This document shows, piece by piece, positions 46,718 through 56,027 of a DNA stretch of 64,000 nt. Every line of letters starts with the position of its first letter. The stretch's first letter is position 1. The stretch is from Mesorhizobium sp. C432A (GTDB lineage Bacteria > Pseudomonadota > Alphaproteobacteria > Rhizobiales > Rhizobiaceae). The position numbers and the translations under genes were made by a program. The notes under the pieces are model-generated. The model was not told the origin of the DNA, did not search any database, and saw only the letters and a list, made by a program, of their open reading frames with translations. The DNA is taken from the NCBI RefSeq assembly GCF_030323145.1, contig NZ_CP100470.1:5559001-5623000 (forward strand), written 5' to 3'.

Positions 46718-47953
46718 TTAACGTCGCCGTTTCGGCTTCTCCAGCAGCGCCACGGCCTCGACATGCGGCGACCACAGGAACTGGTCGATGGGCGTGACGC
46801 TCTTCAAGATGTAGCCGCCGTCAATCAGGATGCGCAGGTCTCGTGCCAGCGTCACCGGATTGCAGGAGACGGCGGCGACGATCGGCACATCCGAGCGGGC
46901 GATCTGCTTCGACTGGTCCTCGGCGCCGGCGCGCGGCGGGTCGAAGACGACGCCATCGAAAGCATTCAGCTCCTTGAACGTCAGCGGCCGCCGGAACAGG
47001 TCGCGGCGTTCGCCGGTTACCCGCTTCAGGCCGGTGGCGAAGCGCGATCCGCGGTCGAGCGCCGAAAGGGCTGCCGCGTCGCCTTCGACCGCGTGGACTT
47101 CGGATTTGGCCGCCAGCCGAAGCGCAAAGCTGCCGCAGCCGGCGAAAAGATCCGCGACTTTCCTGGCACGCTTCAGATGTCCGCCAACGAGATCGGCCAT
47201 CGTCTGTTCGGCGGCTTGCGTTGCCTGCAGGAAGGCGCCAGGCGGTATGGCGACAGCGACGGTGCCGAACATGACCACCGGCTTTTTCGGCTCGATGACA
47301 ATCTCGTCGTCGATCGAAAGCCGGGCAAAGCCATTGGCCATGATGAAGTTGGAGGCGACCCGGCGCTGGTTCTCGCCCAGCTTGCCCGACTCATAGACAG
47401 CGACGTCAAGCCCCGAGCCCGTCACAGTGACCTCCATCCGGAACGATTTGGTGGTGGCGCAAACCAGGTCGGCGACCGACCTCAAGCGATCGAGCGCGGC
47501 AACGATCTCCGGCAGCGAGATCGGACATTCCTCGATGGGGATGATTTCCGGCGACAGATGGCGATGGAAGCCAAGCAGCATGCCTGTGTCGGCGCGCCTG
47601 GCGGCAAGCACGACGCGGCGGCGTGTGTGTGGCGCACACGGCACCAGGGCGCCGATGTCGCCGGCAATGCCTTTCAAGGCATGCACGACCTTGTCGCGTT
47701 TCCATTGCTGGTAAGCGTCGGCTTGCAGATGCTGGACGGCGCAGCCGCCACATTCGGTGAAATGCCGGCAGGCCGGATCGATACGCAGCGGCGACGTCTC
47801 CAATACCGCCATCAGCATGGCGCGATCCCTCTCGCGCGCGGCGGTGACGGTCTCGCCGGGCAGGGTGAAGGGAATGAACAGCTCGCCGGTTTCCGTCTCG
47901 GCGACGCCGTCGCCCTGCGAACCCAGTCTCTTGATGGTGAAGCCCGTGCTCAT
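46718..47953 (-). CDS. RlmD/RumA-like 23S rRNA (uracil-5-)-methyltransferase
   Basis: 411 residues. An N-terminal TRAM-like domain ('IKRLGSQGDGVAETETGELFIPFTLPGETV') is followed by an iron-sulfur Cys set C-x5-C-x2-C ('CRHFTECGGCAVQHL') plus a later Cys ('LVPCAPHT'). The Rossmann methyltransferase domain has 'VADLFAGCGSFALRLA', 'VVFDPPRAGAEDQ' and catalytic 'AVSCNPVTLARDL'. It methylates uracil C5 in structured RNA, most likely 23S rRNA; the exact site is not deducible. ATG at 47953 overlaps the tlyA stop. Confidence 0.92.
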   Translation of the reverse strand: MSTGFTIKRLGSQGDGVAETETGELFIPFTLPGETVTAARERDRAMLMAVLETSPLRIDPACRHFTECGGCAVQHLQADAYQQWKRDKVVHALKGIAGDIGALVPCAPHTRRRVVLAARRADTGMLLGFHRHLSPEIIPIEECPISLPEIVAALDRLRSVADLVCATTKSFRMEVTVTGSGLDVAVYESGKLGENQRRVASNFIMANGFARLSIDDEIVIEPKKPVVMFGTVAVAIPPGAFLQATQAAEQTMADLVGGHLKRARKVADLFAGCGSFALRLAAKSEVHAVEGDAAALSALDRGSRFATGLKRVTGERRDLFRRPLTFKELNAFDGVVFDPPRAGAEDQSKQIARSDVPIVAAVSCNPVTLARDLRILIDGGYILKSVTPIDQFLWSPHVEAVALLEKPKRRR

Positions 47954-48744
47954 CGGTCCTTGGTCCCGGCATCCTTGATCCCGGCATCCTTGATCCCGGC
48001 AAGCAGGAATTCGCGGTTGCCGTCGCCGCCTTCGATCGGCGACATGTGCAGACCCAATGTACGCCAGCCAGGGACGCCTTCGAGCCATTCCTGCAGCAAG
48101 CCGGCCACACGGGCGGCGTCATAAGGGTCTTTCAACAGACCGCCCTTGCCGATTGCCTCGCGGCCGGCCTCGAATTGCGGCTTGACCAGAAACACCGCAC
48201 GAGCGCCGTCCCGTGCCAATGCCAACGCCGATGGCATCGCCAGTTTCAACGAGATGAAGCTGACGTCGGAGACGATGAAATCCGGGATGCGGCCGCCGAG
48301 ATCGGCAGCCGTGAGCTCGCGAGCGTTGAGGCCCTCGATCACGGTGACGCGCGGGTCGGACGAGACACCGGGATGCATCTGGCCGTGGCCGACATCGATG
48401 GCCGTGACATGGGCCGCGCCGCGTTCGAGCAGCACCTGGGTGAAGCCGCCTGTCGAGGCGCCGATATCGAGAGCTTCACTGCCCGCGGGATCGAGACTGA
48501 AATGGTCGAGCCCGGCGATCAGCTTCAGCGCCGCGCGTGAGACATAACCCTGCGCCGGGTCGTCGATGACGATGAGACAGCGCGGCAGAACCGTCTGGCC
48601 GGGCTTGCGGGCGACCACGCCGTCGACCATCACGGTGCCGCGCTCGACCGCGTCGCGGGCGCGCGAGCGGCTCGCAAACAGGCCGCGCTGGACGAGCAAT
48701 TCGTCGAGCCGCTGGCGTGTGCTGGCTGGCAGAGGGGAGTTCAT
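47950..48744 (-). CDS. tlyA: TlyA family RNA methyltransferase / hemolysin-like
   Basis: 264 residues. An N-terminal S4 RNA-binding domain ('RLDELLVQRGLFASRSRARDAVERGTVMVDG') is followed by an FtsJ-like methyltransferase ('ALDIGASTGGFTQVLLERGA', 'FIVSDVSFISLKLAMPSAL', 'FLVKPQFEAGR'). TlyA enzymes 2'-O-methylate rRNA; in other genera the family was first named as hemolysin. The C-terminus carries an extra repeated 'GIKDA' tail (AGIKDAGIKDAGTKDR). Start ATG at 48744. Confidence 0.93.
   Translation of the reverse strand: MNSPLPASTRQRLDELLVQRGLFASRSRARDAVERGTVMVDGVVARKPGQTVLPRCLIVIDDPAQGYVSRAALKLIAGLDHFSLDPAGSEALDIGASTGGFTQVLLERGAAHVTAIDVGHGQMHPGVSSDPRVTVIEGLNARELTAADLGGRIPDFIVSDVSFISLKLAMPSALALARDGARAVFLVKPQFEAGREAIGKGGLLKDPYDAARVAGLLQEWLEGVPGWRTLGLHMSPIEGGDGNREFLLAGIKDAGIKDAGTKDR
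47967..47996 (-). repeat. Coding tandem repeat, two perfect 15-bp units plus a degenerate third, at the tlyA 3' end
   Basis: Two perfect CGGCATCCTTGATCC units (plus strand) next to a 13-bp degenerate copy (47954-47966) encode the GIKDA/GTKDR tail. The array ends one base from the start codon of the following methyltransferase gene. Confidence 0.8.
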
Positions 48745-48890
48745 CGGCCTTCATGGCGAAAGCCGGCCGCGAAGGCAAGGACATTGGCATGGGAGGACGT
48801 CGAGACCCGGGCCGCAAGCCAGTCCGCCCGGTTGAATAGCGCAGCCAGTCCGGCAAGATGTAGAGGCTCAGGCAATGCGGAGGAAGACGA

Positions 48891-49292
48891 ATGCTGACGG
48901 GAACCTGCCATTGCGGCGCCGCCCACTGGACGCTGGAAGGCGATCCCGGCCCGATCACGGCCTGCAATTGCACGCTTTGCCGCCGCTATGGCACGCTCTG
49001 GGCCTATGACTTTGTCGACGAGCGTATCCGGCTTGCGGGGCCTGTGCAGTCCTACACCCGCGCCGGCAAGGAGACGCCGTCGCTGGAAATCCTGTTTTGC
49101 CCGACATGTGCCTGTGTGCTTGCCTGGCGCGGTTTGCGCCGCAGCGACAGCAGCCGCACGCGTATCGCCGTCAATGTCAGGCTGGCACCGCCTGAGGCGG
49201 TCGCCGACCTGCCGATCGACCATTTCGACGGGCTGGACACTTATGACGACCTGCCGCGCGATGGGCGCTGCGTGCGCGATATGTGGTTTTAG
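48891..49292 (+). CDS. GFA / CENP-V family zinc protein
   Basis: 133 residues. The Cys ligands of the GFA fold are present: 'GTCHCGAAHW', 'ITACNCTLCRRYGTLWAY' and 'LFCPTCACVLAWR'. Family members include glutathione-dependent formaldehyde-activating enzymes, but most have no proven substrate. It ends in a 4-bp convergent overlap with the next gene. Confidence 0.88.
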   Translation: MLTGTCHCGAAHWTLEGDPGPITACNCTLCRRYGTLWAYDFVDERIRLAGPVQSYTRAGKETPSLEILFCPTCACVLAWRGLRRSDSSRTRIAVNVRLAPPEAVADLPIDHFDGLDTYDDLPRDGRCVRDMWF

Positions 49293-49573
49293 AAGATCGT
49301 CCGTGAGACCTGCCGTTCAACGGCCGGCATCAGGCCGTCGCTTCCGTCATCTGAAGCCTGCTTGCGCGGGCGCTCGACAGCAACGACTGGTGCGTCCGGC
49401 ACGACGACAAGCTGCGGCACCTGCTTGTAGGAAAAAGCGCCCCTGATATCGCCCATCTTGCGGGCGACGATGCCTGCCACCGCCTGTTCGAGCTTGCGGT
49501 CATAGCGCGTCTCGGCCATGGCCGGCGCGGCGATGACGGCCAAAAGGGCCGCGCCGCACAGAAGCGTTCGCAT
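49289..49573 (-). CDS. Small exported protein, uncharacterised
   Basis: 94 residues with a signal peptide (MRTLLCGAALLAVIAAPAMA, cleaved after AMA). The mature part is helical then Pro/Val-rich ('YDRKLEQAVAGIVARKMGDIRGAF', 'PQLVVVPDAPVVAVERPRKQ'). No known family. A perfect CtrA-type site lies about 90-105 bp upstream. Confidence 0.72.
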   Translation of the reverse strand: MRTLLCGAALLAVIAAPAMAETRYDRKLEQAVAGIVARKMGDIRGAFSYKQVPQLVVVPDAPVVAVERPRKQASDDGSDGLMPAVERQVSRTIF

Positions 49574-49664
49574 TGTTTTTAACTCCCTGCCTGGAGGCAG
49601 TTCTAGCAGGGCGGCGTTGAAAAACGGCCAAAAGAGACGGTAAGCGAAACGCCAAAGAGAAGCG

Positions 49665-49679
49665 TTAACAAAGTGTTAA
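49665..49679 (-). promoter_or_regulatory. CtrA-box candidate TTAA-N7-TTAAC
   Basis: The minus strand reads TTAA-CACTTTG-TTAAC, an exact match to the consensus site of the cell-cycle regulator CtrA of alphaproteobacteria. It lies 92-106 bp before the start of the small exported protein gene, in the gap after dxs. Confidence 0.55.
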
Positions 49680-49718
49680 GCTTGCACAGGCAACTGCTTC
49701 AGCTGCGTGAGGTTTGAT

Positions 49719-51632
49719 TCAGGCGCGCTGCGCGCGCGCGGAATGGCCGAGCGCGACGAACACGGTGCGCACGATGCCGGCCGCGTCGAGCCCGGCATCG
49801 GCATACATTTTTTCCGGCTTGGCGTGGTCGGTGAACTCGTCTGGCAGCACCAGCGGCCGAACTTTCAGACCGCTTTCCAGCAAGCCTTCATGGGCGAGGA
49901 ACTGCAGCACGTGGCTGGCGAAACCGCCGACAGCGCCCTCTTCCACCGTCACCAGCACTTCGTGCGAGCGGGCAAGACGGCGGATCAAATCCTCGTCGAG
50001 CGGCTTGGCGAAACGGGCGTCCGCAACCGTTGTCGACAATCCGGCCGCGCCGAGTTCCTCGGCCGCCAGCAGGCAATCCTGCAGCCGGGTGCCAAAGGAC
50101 AGAAGCGCCACCTTGGTGCCTTCCCTGACGATGCGGCCCTTGCCAATTTCGAGCACCGAGCCGCGCTCCGGCATGTCGACGCCGACGCCATTGCCGCGCG
50201 GATAGCGGAAGGCGATCGGGCCTTCGTCATAATAGCCGGCGGTGCGCACCATGTGGCGAAGCTCCGCCTCGTCGGCGGCCGCCATCACCACGAAGCCCGG
50301 CAGCGTCGCCAGGAAGGTGGTGTCGAAGGCGCCGCAATGAGTGGCGCCGTCGGCGCCGACGAAACCGGCGCGGTCGATCGGGAAACGCACCGGCAGTTTC
50401 TGGATCGCCACATCATGGACGACCTGATCGTAGGCGCGCTGCAGGAAGGTCGAATAGATGGCGGCGAAGGGCTTGTAGCCCTCGCTGGCGAGGCCGGCGG
50501 CGAAGGTCACGGCATGTTGCTCGGCAATGCCGACATCGAAGGTCCGGGTCGGAAACGCTTCGCCGAACAAATCGAGGCCGGTGCCGTTCGGCATGGCGGC
50601 GGTGACGGCGACGATGCGGTCGTCCAGGCGGGCCTCCTGGACCAGGCTCTCGGCGAACACCTTGGTGTAGGCCGGCGCATTGGCCGGGGCCTTGGTCTGC
50701 GCGCCGGTGATGACGTCGAACTTGTTGACGCCGTGATATTTGTCGGCCGCGGCCTCGGCCGGCGCGTAGCCCTTGCCCTTCTGGGTCACGACATGGATCA
50801 GCACCGGGCCGTCGGCATGGTCGCGGACGTTCTTCAGCACCGGGATCAGATGCTCGAGATTGTGGCCGTCGATCGGGCCGATATGGTAGAAGCCAAGCTC
50901 CTCGAACAGCGTGCCGCCGGTGACGTAGCCGCGCGCATGCTCGACCGCCCGCTTGATGGCGCGGTCGGCGCGCTTGCCGAGATAGGAGGTCAGCTTCTTG
51001 CCGAAATCGCGCAGGCCAAGATAGGTCTTGCCCGACGCGAGCCGCGCCAGATAGGCGCTCATGGCGCCGGTCGGCGGCGCGATAGACATGTCGTTGTCGT
51101 TGAGGATGACGATCAGCCGGGCATCAAGCGCGCCGGCATTGTTCATGGCTTCATAGGCCATGCCGGCGGACATGGCGCCGTCGCCGATGACGGCAATGAC
51201 ATTGTTGTGGCCGCCCGAGAGGTCGCGCGCCATGGCCATGCCGAGGCCGGCGGAAATGGAGGTCGAAGAGTGCGCGGCGCCGAACGGGTCGTATTCGCTC
51301 TCGGCGCGACGGGTGAAGCCGGACAGGCCGCCTTCTTGCCTGAGCGTTCGGATGCGGTCGCGGCGGCCGGTCAGGATCTTGTGTGGATAGGCCTGGTGGC
51401 CGACATCCCAGATCACGCGGTCTTCCGGCGTGTTGAAGACATAGTGCAGCGCCACCGTCAGTTCGACGACACCGAGGCCGGCGCCGAGATGCCCGCCCGT
51501 ATGCGAGACGGCATCGATCAGCTCGGCGCGCAGCTCCGAGGCCAGCTGCGGCAGCTCGCTTTCGTCAAGCTTCTTCAGGTCGGCTGGAATGCGGACCTTG
51601 TCGAGAAGCGGCGTATGCAGCGTTGCGTTCAC
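49719..51632 (-). CDS. dxs: 1-deoxy-D-xylulose-5-phosphate synthase
   Basis: 637 residues, thiamine-diphosphate enzyme joining pyruvate and glyceraldehyde 3-phosphate at the head of the MEP pathway. Visible motifs: '[18 protein letters not shown]', ThDP site '[20 protein letters not shown]...NDN', '[15 protein letters not shown]', and the C-terminal '[18 protein letters not shown]'. The length fits the family. Confidence 0.96.
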   Translation of the reverse strand: MNATLHTPLLDKVRIPADLKKLDESELPQLASELRAELIDAVSHTGGHLGAGLGVVELTVALHYVFNTPEDRVIWDVGHQAYPHKILTGRRDRIRTLRQEGGLSGFTRRAESEYDPFGAAHSSTSISAGLGMAMARDLSGGHNNVIAVIGDGAMSAGMAYEAMNNAGALDARLIVILNDNDMSIAPPTGAMSAYLARLASGKTYLGLRDFGKKLTSYLGKRADRAIKRAVEHARGYVTGGTLFEELGFYHIGPIDGHNLEHLIPVLKNVRDHADGPVLIHVVTQKGKGYAPAEAAADKYHGVNKFDVITGAQTKAPANAPAYTKVFAESLVQEARLDDRIVAVTAAMPNGTGLDLFGEAFPTRTFDVGIAEQHAVTFAAGLASEGYKPFAAIYSTFLQRAYDQVVHDVAIQKLPVRFPIDRAGFVGADGATHCGAFDTTFLATLPGFVVMAAADEAELRHMVRTAGYYDEGPIAFRYPRGNGVGVDMPERGSVLEIGKGRIVREGTKVALLSFGTRLQDCLLAAEELGAAGLSTTVADARFAKPLDEDLIRRLARSHEVLVTVEEGAVGGFASHVLQFLAHEGLLESGLKVRPLVLPDEFTDHAKPEKMYADAGLDAAGIVRTVFVALGHSARAQRA

Positions 51633-51733
51633 TGTTAAAGGGCCTGCTCAGCTATAATGCGCGTCGATCATGGCGAAATATGCCTGCGTCGCCGGAATGT
51701 AAATGCGTGTCAGTGACGCGGCTGATGCTGACG

Positions 51734-52654
51734 TTAATTGTCCGGTAACGGAATGAACTCTTCCTCATCTCCAGGAACGATATCGAAGCGGCCCGTCTTC
51801 CATTCCTGCTTGGCCTGTTCGATGCGTTCCTTCGACGACGAGACGAAGTTCCACCAGATGTGGCGCGGAGAGCCGAGCGAAGCGCCCCCGAAGAGCATGA
51901 AATGGGCGCCGCGCTCGGACGACACGACGATCTCGTCACCAGGCCGGAACACCAGCAGCCGTTCGGCCGGAAAACGGTCGCCCGAAACCGAGACATCGCC
52001 GTCCAGCGTGTAGATGGCGCGTTCCTCGGCGTCGGCGGGAATTTTGACGCTGGCGCCGGGCGCCAGCCTCAGATCGGCGTAGAGCGTCTCGGTGTCGGCT
52101 CTTACCGGCGAACGCAGTCCCTGGAAATCGCCGATCACCACGCGGCCGGAAACACCTTCGGCGTCGATCTCGGGCAGAAGGAGCGCGGCCGTGTTCTCGA
52201 ACACCGGCGCCACTTCCTCCTTGCCGTCGGGCAAAGCCAGCCATGTCTGCAGGCCGGAGACCGACATCGGCGCGCCGCGCAGTTCTTCGGGCGTGCGCTC
52301 GGAATGGACAATGCCGCGGCCGGCGGTCATCAAATTCACGTCGCCGGGCTGGATGACCATCTCGGTGCCGAGCGAATCGCGGTGCCTGATATTGCCGTCG
52401 AACAGATAGGTGACGGTGGAAAGCCCGATATGCGGGTGCGGGCGCACATCCATCGCCTGGCCGGCGCGCAAGATCGCCGGCCCCATGCGGTCGAAGAAGA
52501 TGAAGGGACCGACCAGCCGCCGCTTTGCCGTCGGCAGAGCGCGACGAACCTGGAAGCCGCCAATGTCCTTGGCGTTTGGAATGACCATGAGCTCGATCTG
52601 GTCGCTGGCGAAGGCATCGCCAGGCTCAGGGTCCTTGCCGGGGAAGAAACTCAT
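51734..52654 (-). CDS. Pirin family protein
   Basis: 306 residues of bicupin. The N-terminal cupin carries the metal ligands 'RPHPHIGLSTVTYLFDG' and 'HSERTP'; 'GLQTWLALPDGKEE' is the pirin signature. Some pirins are quercetin dioxygenases, others regulators. ATG at 52654 with GAGGA upstream; 46 codons upstream in frame are unlike the family. Confidence 0.92.
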   Translation of the reverse strand: MSFFPGKDPEPGDAFASDQIELMVIPNAKDIGGFQVRRALPTAKRRLVGPFIFFDRMGPAILRAGQAMDVRPHPHIGLSTVTYLFDGNIRHRDSLGTEMVIQPGDVNLMTAGRGIVHSERTPEELRGAPMSVSGLQTWLALPDGKEEVAPVFENTAALLLPEIDAEGVSGRVVIGDFQGLRSPVRADTETLYADLRLAPGASVKIPADAEERAIYTLDGDVSVSGDRFPAERLLVFRPGDEIVVSSERGAHFMLFGGASLGSPRHIWWNFVSSSKERIEQAKQEWKTGRFDIVPGDEEEFIPLPDN

Positions 52655-52664
52655 CTGGATGTCC

Positions 52665-52931
52665 TCAGGCGAAGCGGAGCGCCGATTTGGCTTTTGCCTT
52701 GGCCGCCACCTCTTCACGATTGCGCGGATGATGCGTGGTTTCCAGCGAATGCAGCAATTCATGCGCCGATTCGGCGATCGCCTCGACGGCACGGTCGAAG
52801 GCTGCCTGGTTGCGCTGCGAGGGGCGCGTCGTTCCGCTCAGTTTGCGCACGAATTGAAGGGCGGCGTCGCGGATCTCGTCATGGGTCGCCGGCGGCTCGA
52901 AATTGAACAGGGTCTTGATGTTTCTGCACAT
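52665..52931 (-). CDS. DUF2277 protein
   Basis: 88 residues: MCRNIKTLFNFEPPATHDEI is the typical DUF2277 opening, followed by 'AALQFVRKLSGTTRPSQRNQAAFDRAV'. Small soluble protein of unknown role. Start ATG at 52931. It sits 10 bp before the pirin start. Confidence 0.9.
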   Translation of the reverse strand: MCRNIKTLFNFEPPATHDEIRDAALQFVRKLSGTTRPSQRNQAAFDRAVEAIAESAHELLHSLETTHHPRNREEVAAKAKAKSALRFA

Positions 52932-52969
52932 GCTTGAACTCCTATCTGCTTTATGCCCGCCCCATTCCA

Positions 52970-53221
52970 CTACTCCGCGTCGAGCGGCTCCGTTCCCACC
53001 GGTTTGCCATCACGCGACAGCCTGATCTTCTCGACCTTGTCTTCGGCCGCCTTCAGCAGCCGGTCGCAATGGGCCTTCAGCGCCTCGCCGCGCTCATAGA
53101 TCTTGATCGATTGGTCGAGCGGCACGTCGCCGCGTTCCAGATCATCGACGATCTTTTCCAGCGCGTCGAGTGCCTGCTCGAAGCTCATCGCCTTCACGTC
53201 TTCATTTGCTTCGCCAGCCAT
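52970..53221 (-). CDS. xseB: Exodeoxyribonuclease VII small subunit
   Basis: 83 residues, '[55 protein letters not shown]' in pattern. It binds XseA (not in this window) to degrade single-stranded DNA. It follows the deacetylase-like gene by 3 bp. Confidence 0.94.
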   Translation of the reverse strand: MAGEANEDVKAMSFEQALDALEKIVDDLERGDVPLDQSIKIYERGEALKAHCDRLLKAAEDKVEKIRLSRDGKPVGTEPLDAE

Positions 53222-53224
53222 ACT

Positions 53225-54151
53225 TTACCCCTTCATCAGCCGCCCGACATGGGCGGCGACCGAAAATGCCAGTCCCTGCAGATCGTAGCCGCCCTCAAGC
53301 AGGCTGACGAGCCGGTTGCCGCTGTGGCGCCCGGCGCGTTCCAGCAACTGGCCTGTCGCCCAGTCGAAATCGTCCTCGCTGAGGTTGATCTCGGCCAGCG
53401 GGTCGCGATGGTGAGCGTCGAAGCCTGCGGAAATGATGATCAGATCGGGCGCGAAATTGTCGAGTGCCGGAAGGACGCGCGACAGCAAGGCATCGCGAAA
53501 CATGTCCGAGCCGGTCTGCGGCGCCAGCGGCGCGTTGACGATGTTGCCGGCGCCGGTTTCGTTTTTAGCCCCGGTGCCGGGATAGAGCGGCATCTGGTGC
53601 GTCGAACAATAGAGCACCGAGGGATCGTCCCAGAAGATGTCCTGCGTGCCATTGCCGTGATGCACGTCCCAGTCGACGATGGCGACACGCTCGGCGCCGT
53701 GTTTCTTCTGCGCGTAGCGGGCCGCGATCGCCGCGGTGTTGAACAGGCAAAAGCCCATGGCCGTGGTCTTTTCGGCATGATGGCCGGGCGGACGCGCGGC
53801 GACGAAGGCATTGGCAACGCTGCCCTCGAAAACATCGTCGACGGCAGCGTTGGCCGCACCGATGGCAGTGACCACCGCCTGCCAGCTTTTCGGGCTGGCG
53901 CTCGTGTCGGCGTCGATCGAGGCAATGCCGCTTTCAGGGATCGCGGCGCGGACGCGGGCGACGAAATCCTCGGGGTGGGCGTAGAGGATTGTGGCCTCGT
54001 CGCCTTGCGGCGCCGTTACCCGATCGAGTGCGGTGAAGGCCTCGTCGTCGAGCACGCGCTCGATAGCGCGCAAGCGGTCCGGCCGCTCCGGATGACCGGG
54101 GGGCGTCAGATGTTCGAGGAAGATCGGATGGGTGTAGAGCCTGGTGACCAT
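53225..54151 (-). CDS. Histone-deacetylase-family enzyme (AcuC/AphA-like)
   Basis: 308 residues. The zinc and catalytic motifs are intact: 'ARPPGHHAEKTTAMGFCLFN', 'VAIVDWDVHHGNGTQDIF', 'LIIISAGFDAHHRDPLAEINL' and 'LLEGGYDL'. Bacterial members deacetylate polyamines or protein lysines; the substrate here is unknown. It lies directly upstream of xseB, as I recall in other Rhizobiales. Confidence 0.93.
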   Translation of the reverse strand: MVTRLYTHPIFLEHLTPPGHPERPDRLRAIERVLDDEAFTALDRVTAPQGDEATILYAHPEDFVARVRAAIPESGIASIDADTSASPKSWQAVVTAIGAANAAVDDVFEGSVANAFVAARPPGHHAEKTTAMGFCLFNTAAIAARYAQKKHGAERVAIVDWDVHHGNGTQDIFWDDPSVLYCSTHQMPLYPGTGAKNETGAGNIVNAPLAPQTGSDMFRDALLSRVLPALDNFAPDLIIISAGFDAHHRDPLAEINLSEDDFDWATGQLLERAGRHSGNRLVSLLEGGYDLQGLAFSVAAHVGRLMKG

Positions 54152-54222
54152 GACCCGATATAGGCGCGCCCGGCCGCTTTGACCATGGTTTGACGCCGCA
54201 CCGCCCCGACGTTCAACAGGGA

Positions 54223-55206
54223 TTACACCCCGGGCGCCGGCTGCGTCCAGCGCGAGCCGCCGAAGGAGGCCAGCGCCTTATCCCTGAGTTCCCTGAACTT
54301 GGACGACCCCTCGGCCAGCCGCTGGTCCCATTCGGCGTTCGGCACCTGGCCTTCGATGGTCTTGAAATAGACCTGCATCAGGCAGGCTATGGCGAAGGGT
54401 TCGATGAAGGCCGCCTTGAAGGCCCAGGCAAGGAGGATGGCGAGCACGAAGGCCCAGCCGCCGAGCTGCCCCGGAATGAACCACATGATGGCGGCGGCCG
54501 GCGCCAGCATCAAAAGGAAGATGACGAAGGACACACCCCACATGATGACCGCCAGCCAGATGGCGTTCTTGACCATGGTCTTGCCGTTCTGGGCGTAGAG
54601 CACGACGCCTTGCCGGGCTGTCTCGAAGGGCGATGATGAATTGATGCGGATGTTGTAGCCGAGGATGATCTCGTCGACATAGGTCAGCGACAGGCGGATG
54701 ACCGTATTGATGAAAGCGATCAGGCCGCCGAGACCCGGAATGGGCAGGAAGGCGGCGATGCCGCCGATCAGGCCGGTGATGGCGCGGATGGCGCCCTTGA
54801 CCAGCTGGTCGACCACGAAAAGGATGTTGGCCTCGGCGAAACGCTCCTTCACCACGTCCTTGGCGTAGGCGATCTGGTCCTGCCCATTGGGAACGTCCCG
54901 GCCATCGATCAAATGGACCATGACGGCGATATGGCCGGCCTTGACGACGTAGAGGATGTATTCGCGGATCCAGTAGAGCGCGATCGAAACGATGCCGATG
55001 CCGACGATGCCGCCCCACAGTGCAAAGGAAAGCGGCCCGTCGGGATCGGTGGAGATATGGCCGACGCCATAGCCGACGGAGGCGCCGCTGCCGGTCGCCA
55101 CGATATAGGCGAGCGTAATGCCGAAATAGACGATCATGCGAAAGACGATGAATGGCCATGTCCTGATCATGATGGACACCGACCTGCCGATTTCGAAATC
55201 CCACAT
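54223..55206 (-). CDS. Multi-pass membrane protein, uncharacterised
   Basis: 327 residues with six or so membrane spans. Visible landmarks: MWDFEIGRSVSIMIRTWPF, 'YWIREYILYVVKAGHIAVMVHLIDG', 'GGIAAFLPIPGLGGLIAFINTVIRLSLTYVDEIILGYNI', 'WAFKAAFIEPFAIACLMQVYF'. I know similar conserved proteins in alphaproteobacteria but no function. ATG at 55206; 45 upstream in-frame codons are rejected. Confidence 0.8.
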   Translation of the reverse strand: MWDFEIGRSVSIMIRTWPFIVFRMIVYFGITLAYIVATGSGASVGYGVGHISTDPDGPLSFALWGGIVGIGIVSIALYWIREYILYVVKAGHIAVMVHLIDGRDVPNGQDQIAYAKDVVKERFAEANILFVVDQLVKGAIRAITGLIGGIAAFLPIPGLGGLIAFINTVIRLSLTYVDEIILGYNIRINSSSPFETARQGVVLYAQNGKTMVKNAIWLAVIMWGVSFVIFLLMLAPAAAIMWFIPGQLGGWAFVLAILLAWAFKAAFIEPFAIACLMQVYFKTIEGQVPNAEWDQRLAEGSSKFRELRDKALASFGGSRWTQPAPGV

Positions 55207-55300
55207 GCGCCCGAATCTCCCCTCAGAGATGGACGGCGAGGATGAACCCGGGCCGGGAATTGTCAATCTCGGCAAATGCCGGGTCTGGGCCGACCAGATT

Positions 55301-55909
55301 TCAGGCCGGCTGCGAACCCTGTTTTTTGAGAAGCCCTTCAAGCAGTTGCTGGAAGGCTGCCACCACGGTCTTCGACGTCGCTTCGGGGTCGTTCGAATTG
55401 GCGATGCGCTGCGCCGCCTGGCTGCTGGCGCCGTTGATCAGCCGGGCGGCGGTTTCGGGGTCGACGCCGGGGACGACCACCCCCTCCTGCTGCAGAGCCG
55501 TCAGATGATCGGTCATCGAGCCGACGCAGGCATTGGCGTTCGGCCATTGCGCCGGATCGCCGAGCACAGCCGGACCGTCGCGAAACATGATGCGCTGGAT
55601 TTCCGGCTCCAGCGCCATCTCGATATAGGTCGTGCATTCGTCGACGAAACGCTGCCAGCGGCTTGGCGCCCGCGACGCAATCTCATGGATGCGGACGGCC
55701 ATCTCGCCATCGATTTCGGCGATGACGGCCTGCAGCAGGCCCTTCTTGTCGCCGAAATGATGATAGAGCGCACCGCGCGTCAGCCCGGCCGAGGCGGTGA
55801 AGTCGTCCATCGACGCGTCGGCATAGCCGATCGTGCCGAAAGCGTGGCGGGCCGCCGTGATCAGCTTGGCGCGCGTTTCGGCAATCATCTCCTTGCGGGG
55901 TCTGTGCAT
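55301..55909 (-). CDS. TetR-family transcriptional repressor
   Basis: 202 residues. Helix-turn-helix 'LITAARHAFGTIGYADASMDDFTASAGLTRGALYHHFGDKKGLLQAV' at residues 15-61, then a ligand-binding helical domain. It diverges from an MFS transporter gene, with three matching palindromes between the starts, the first 17 bp from its ATG. Probably represses itself and the transporter. ATG at 55909; a start 12 codons upstream would overlap operator 1. Confidence 0.93.
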   Translation of the reverse strand: MHRPRKEMIAETRAKLITAARHAFGTIGYADASMDDFTASAGLTRGALYHHFGDKKGLLQAVIAEIDGEMAVRIHEIASRAPSRWQRFVDECTTYIEMALEPEIQRIMFRDGPAVLGDPAQWPNANACVGSMTDHLTALQQEGVVVPGVDPETAARLINGASSQAAQRIANSNDPEATSKTVVAAFQQLLEGLLKKQGSQPA

Positions 55910-55926
55910 GGTTCTGGCCTTATTCA

Positions 55927-55992
55927 CATACGCTTCGTATGCCAATTGACATACGCGGCGTATCGACTACCTATATTCATACGCACCGTATG
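55927..55992. promoter_or_regulatory. Three TetR operator candidates
   Basis: Three 15-bp palindromes of the form CATACG-N3-CGTATG: 55927-55941 (perfect), 55950-55964 (last base differs) and 55978-55992 (perfect). Starts are 23 and 28 bp apart. They fill the gap between the TetR and MFS starts. Confidence 0.85.
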
Positions 55993-56027
55993 TAATTGTC
56001 GAATTGGCCTTTGTCGAGGAACCAGCC

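Noticed and set aside
49707..51638. 643-codon plus-strand frame opposite dxs
   Set aside because: Antisense shadow of dxs.
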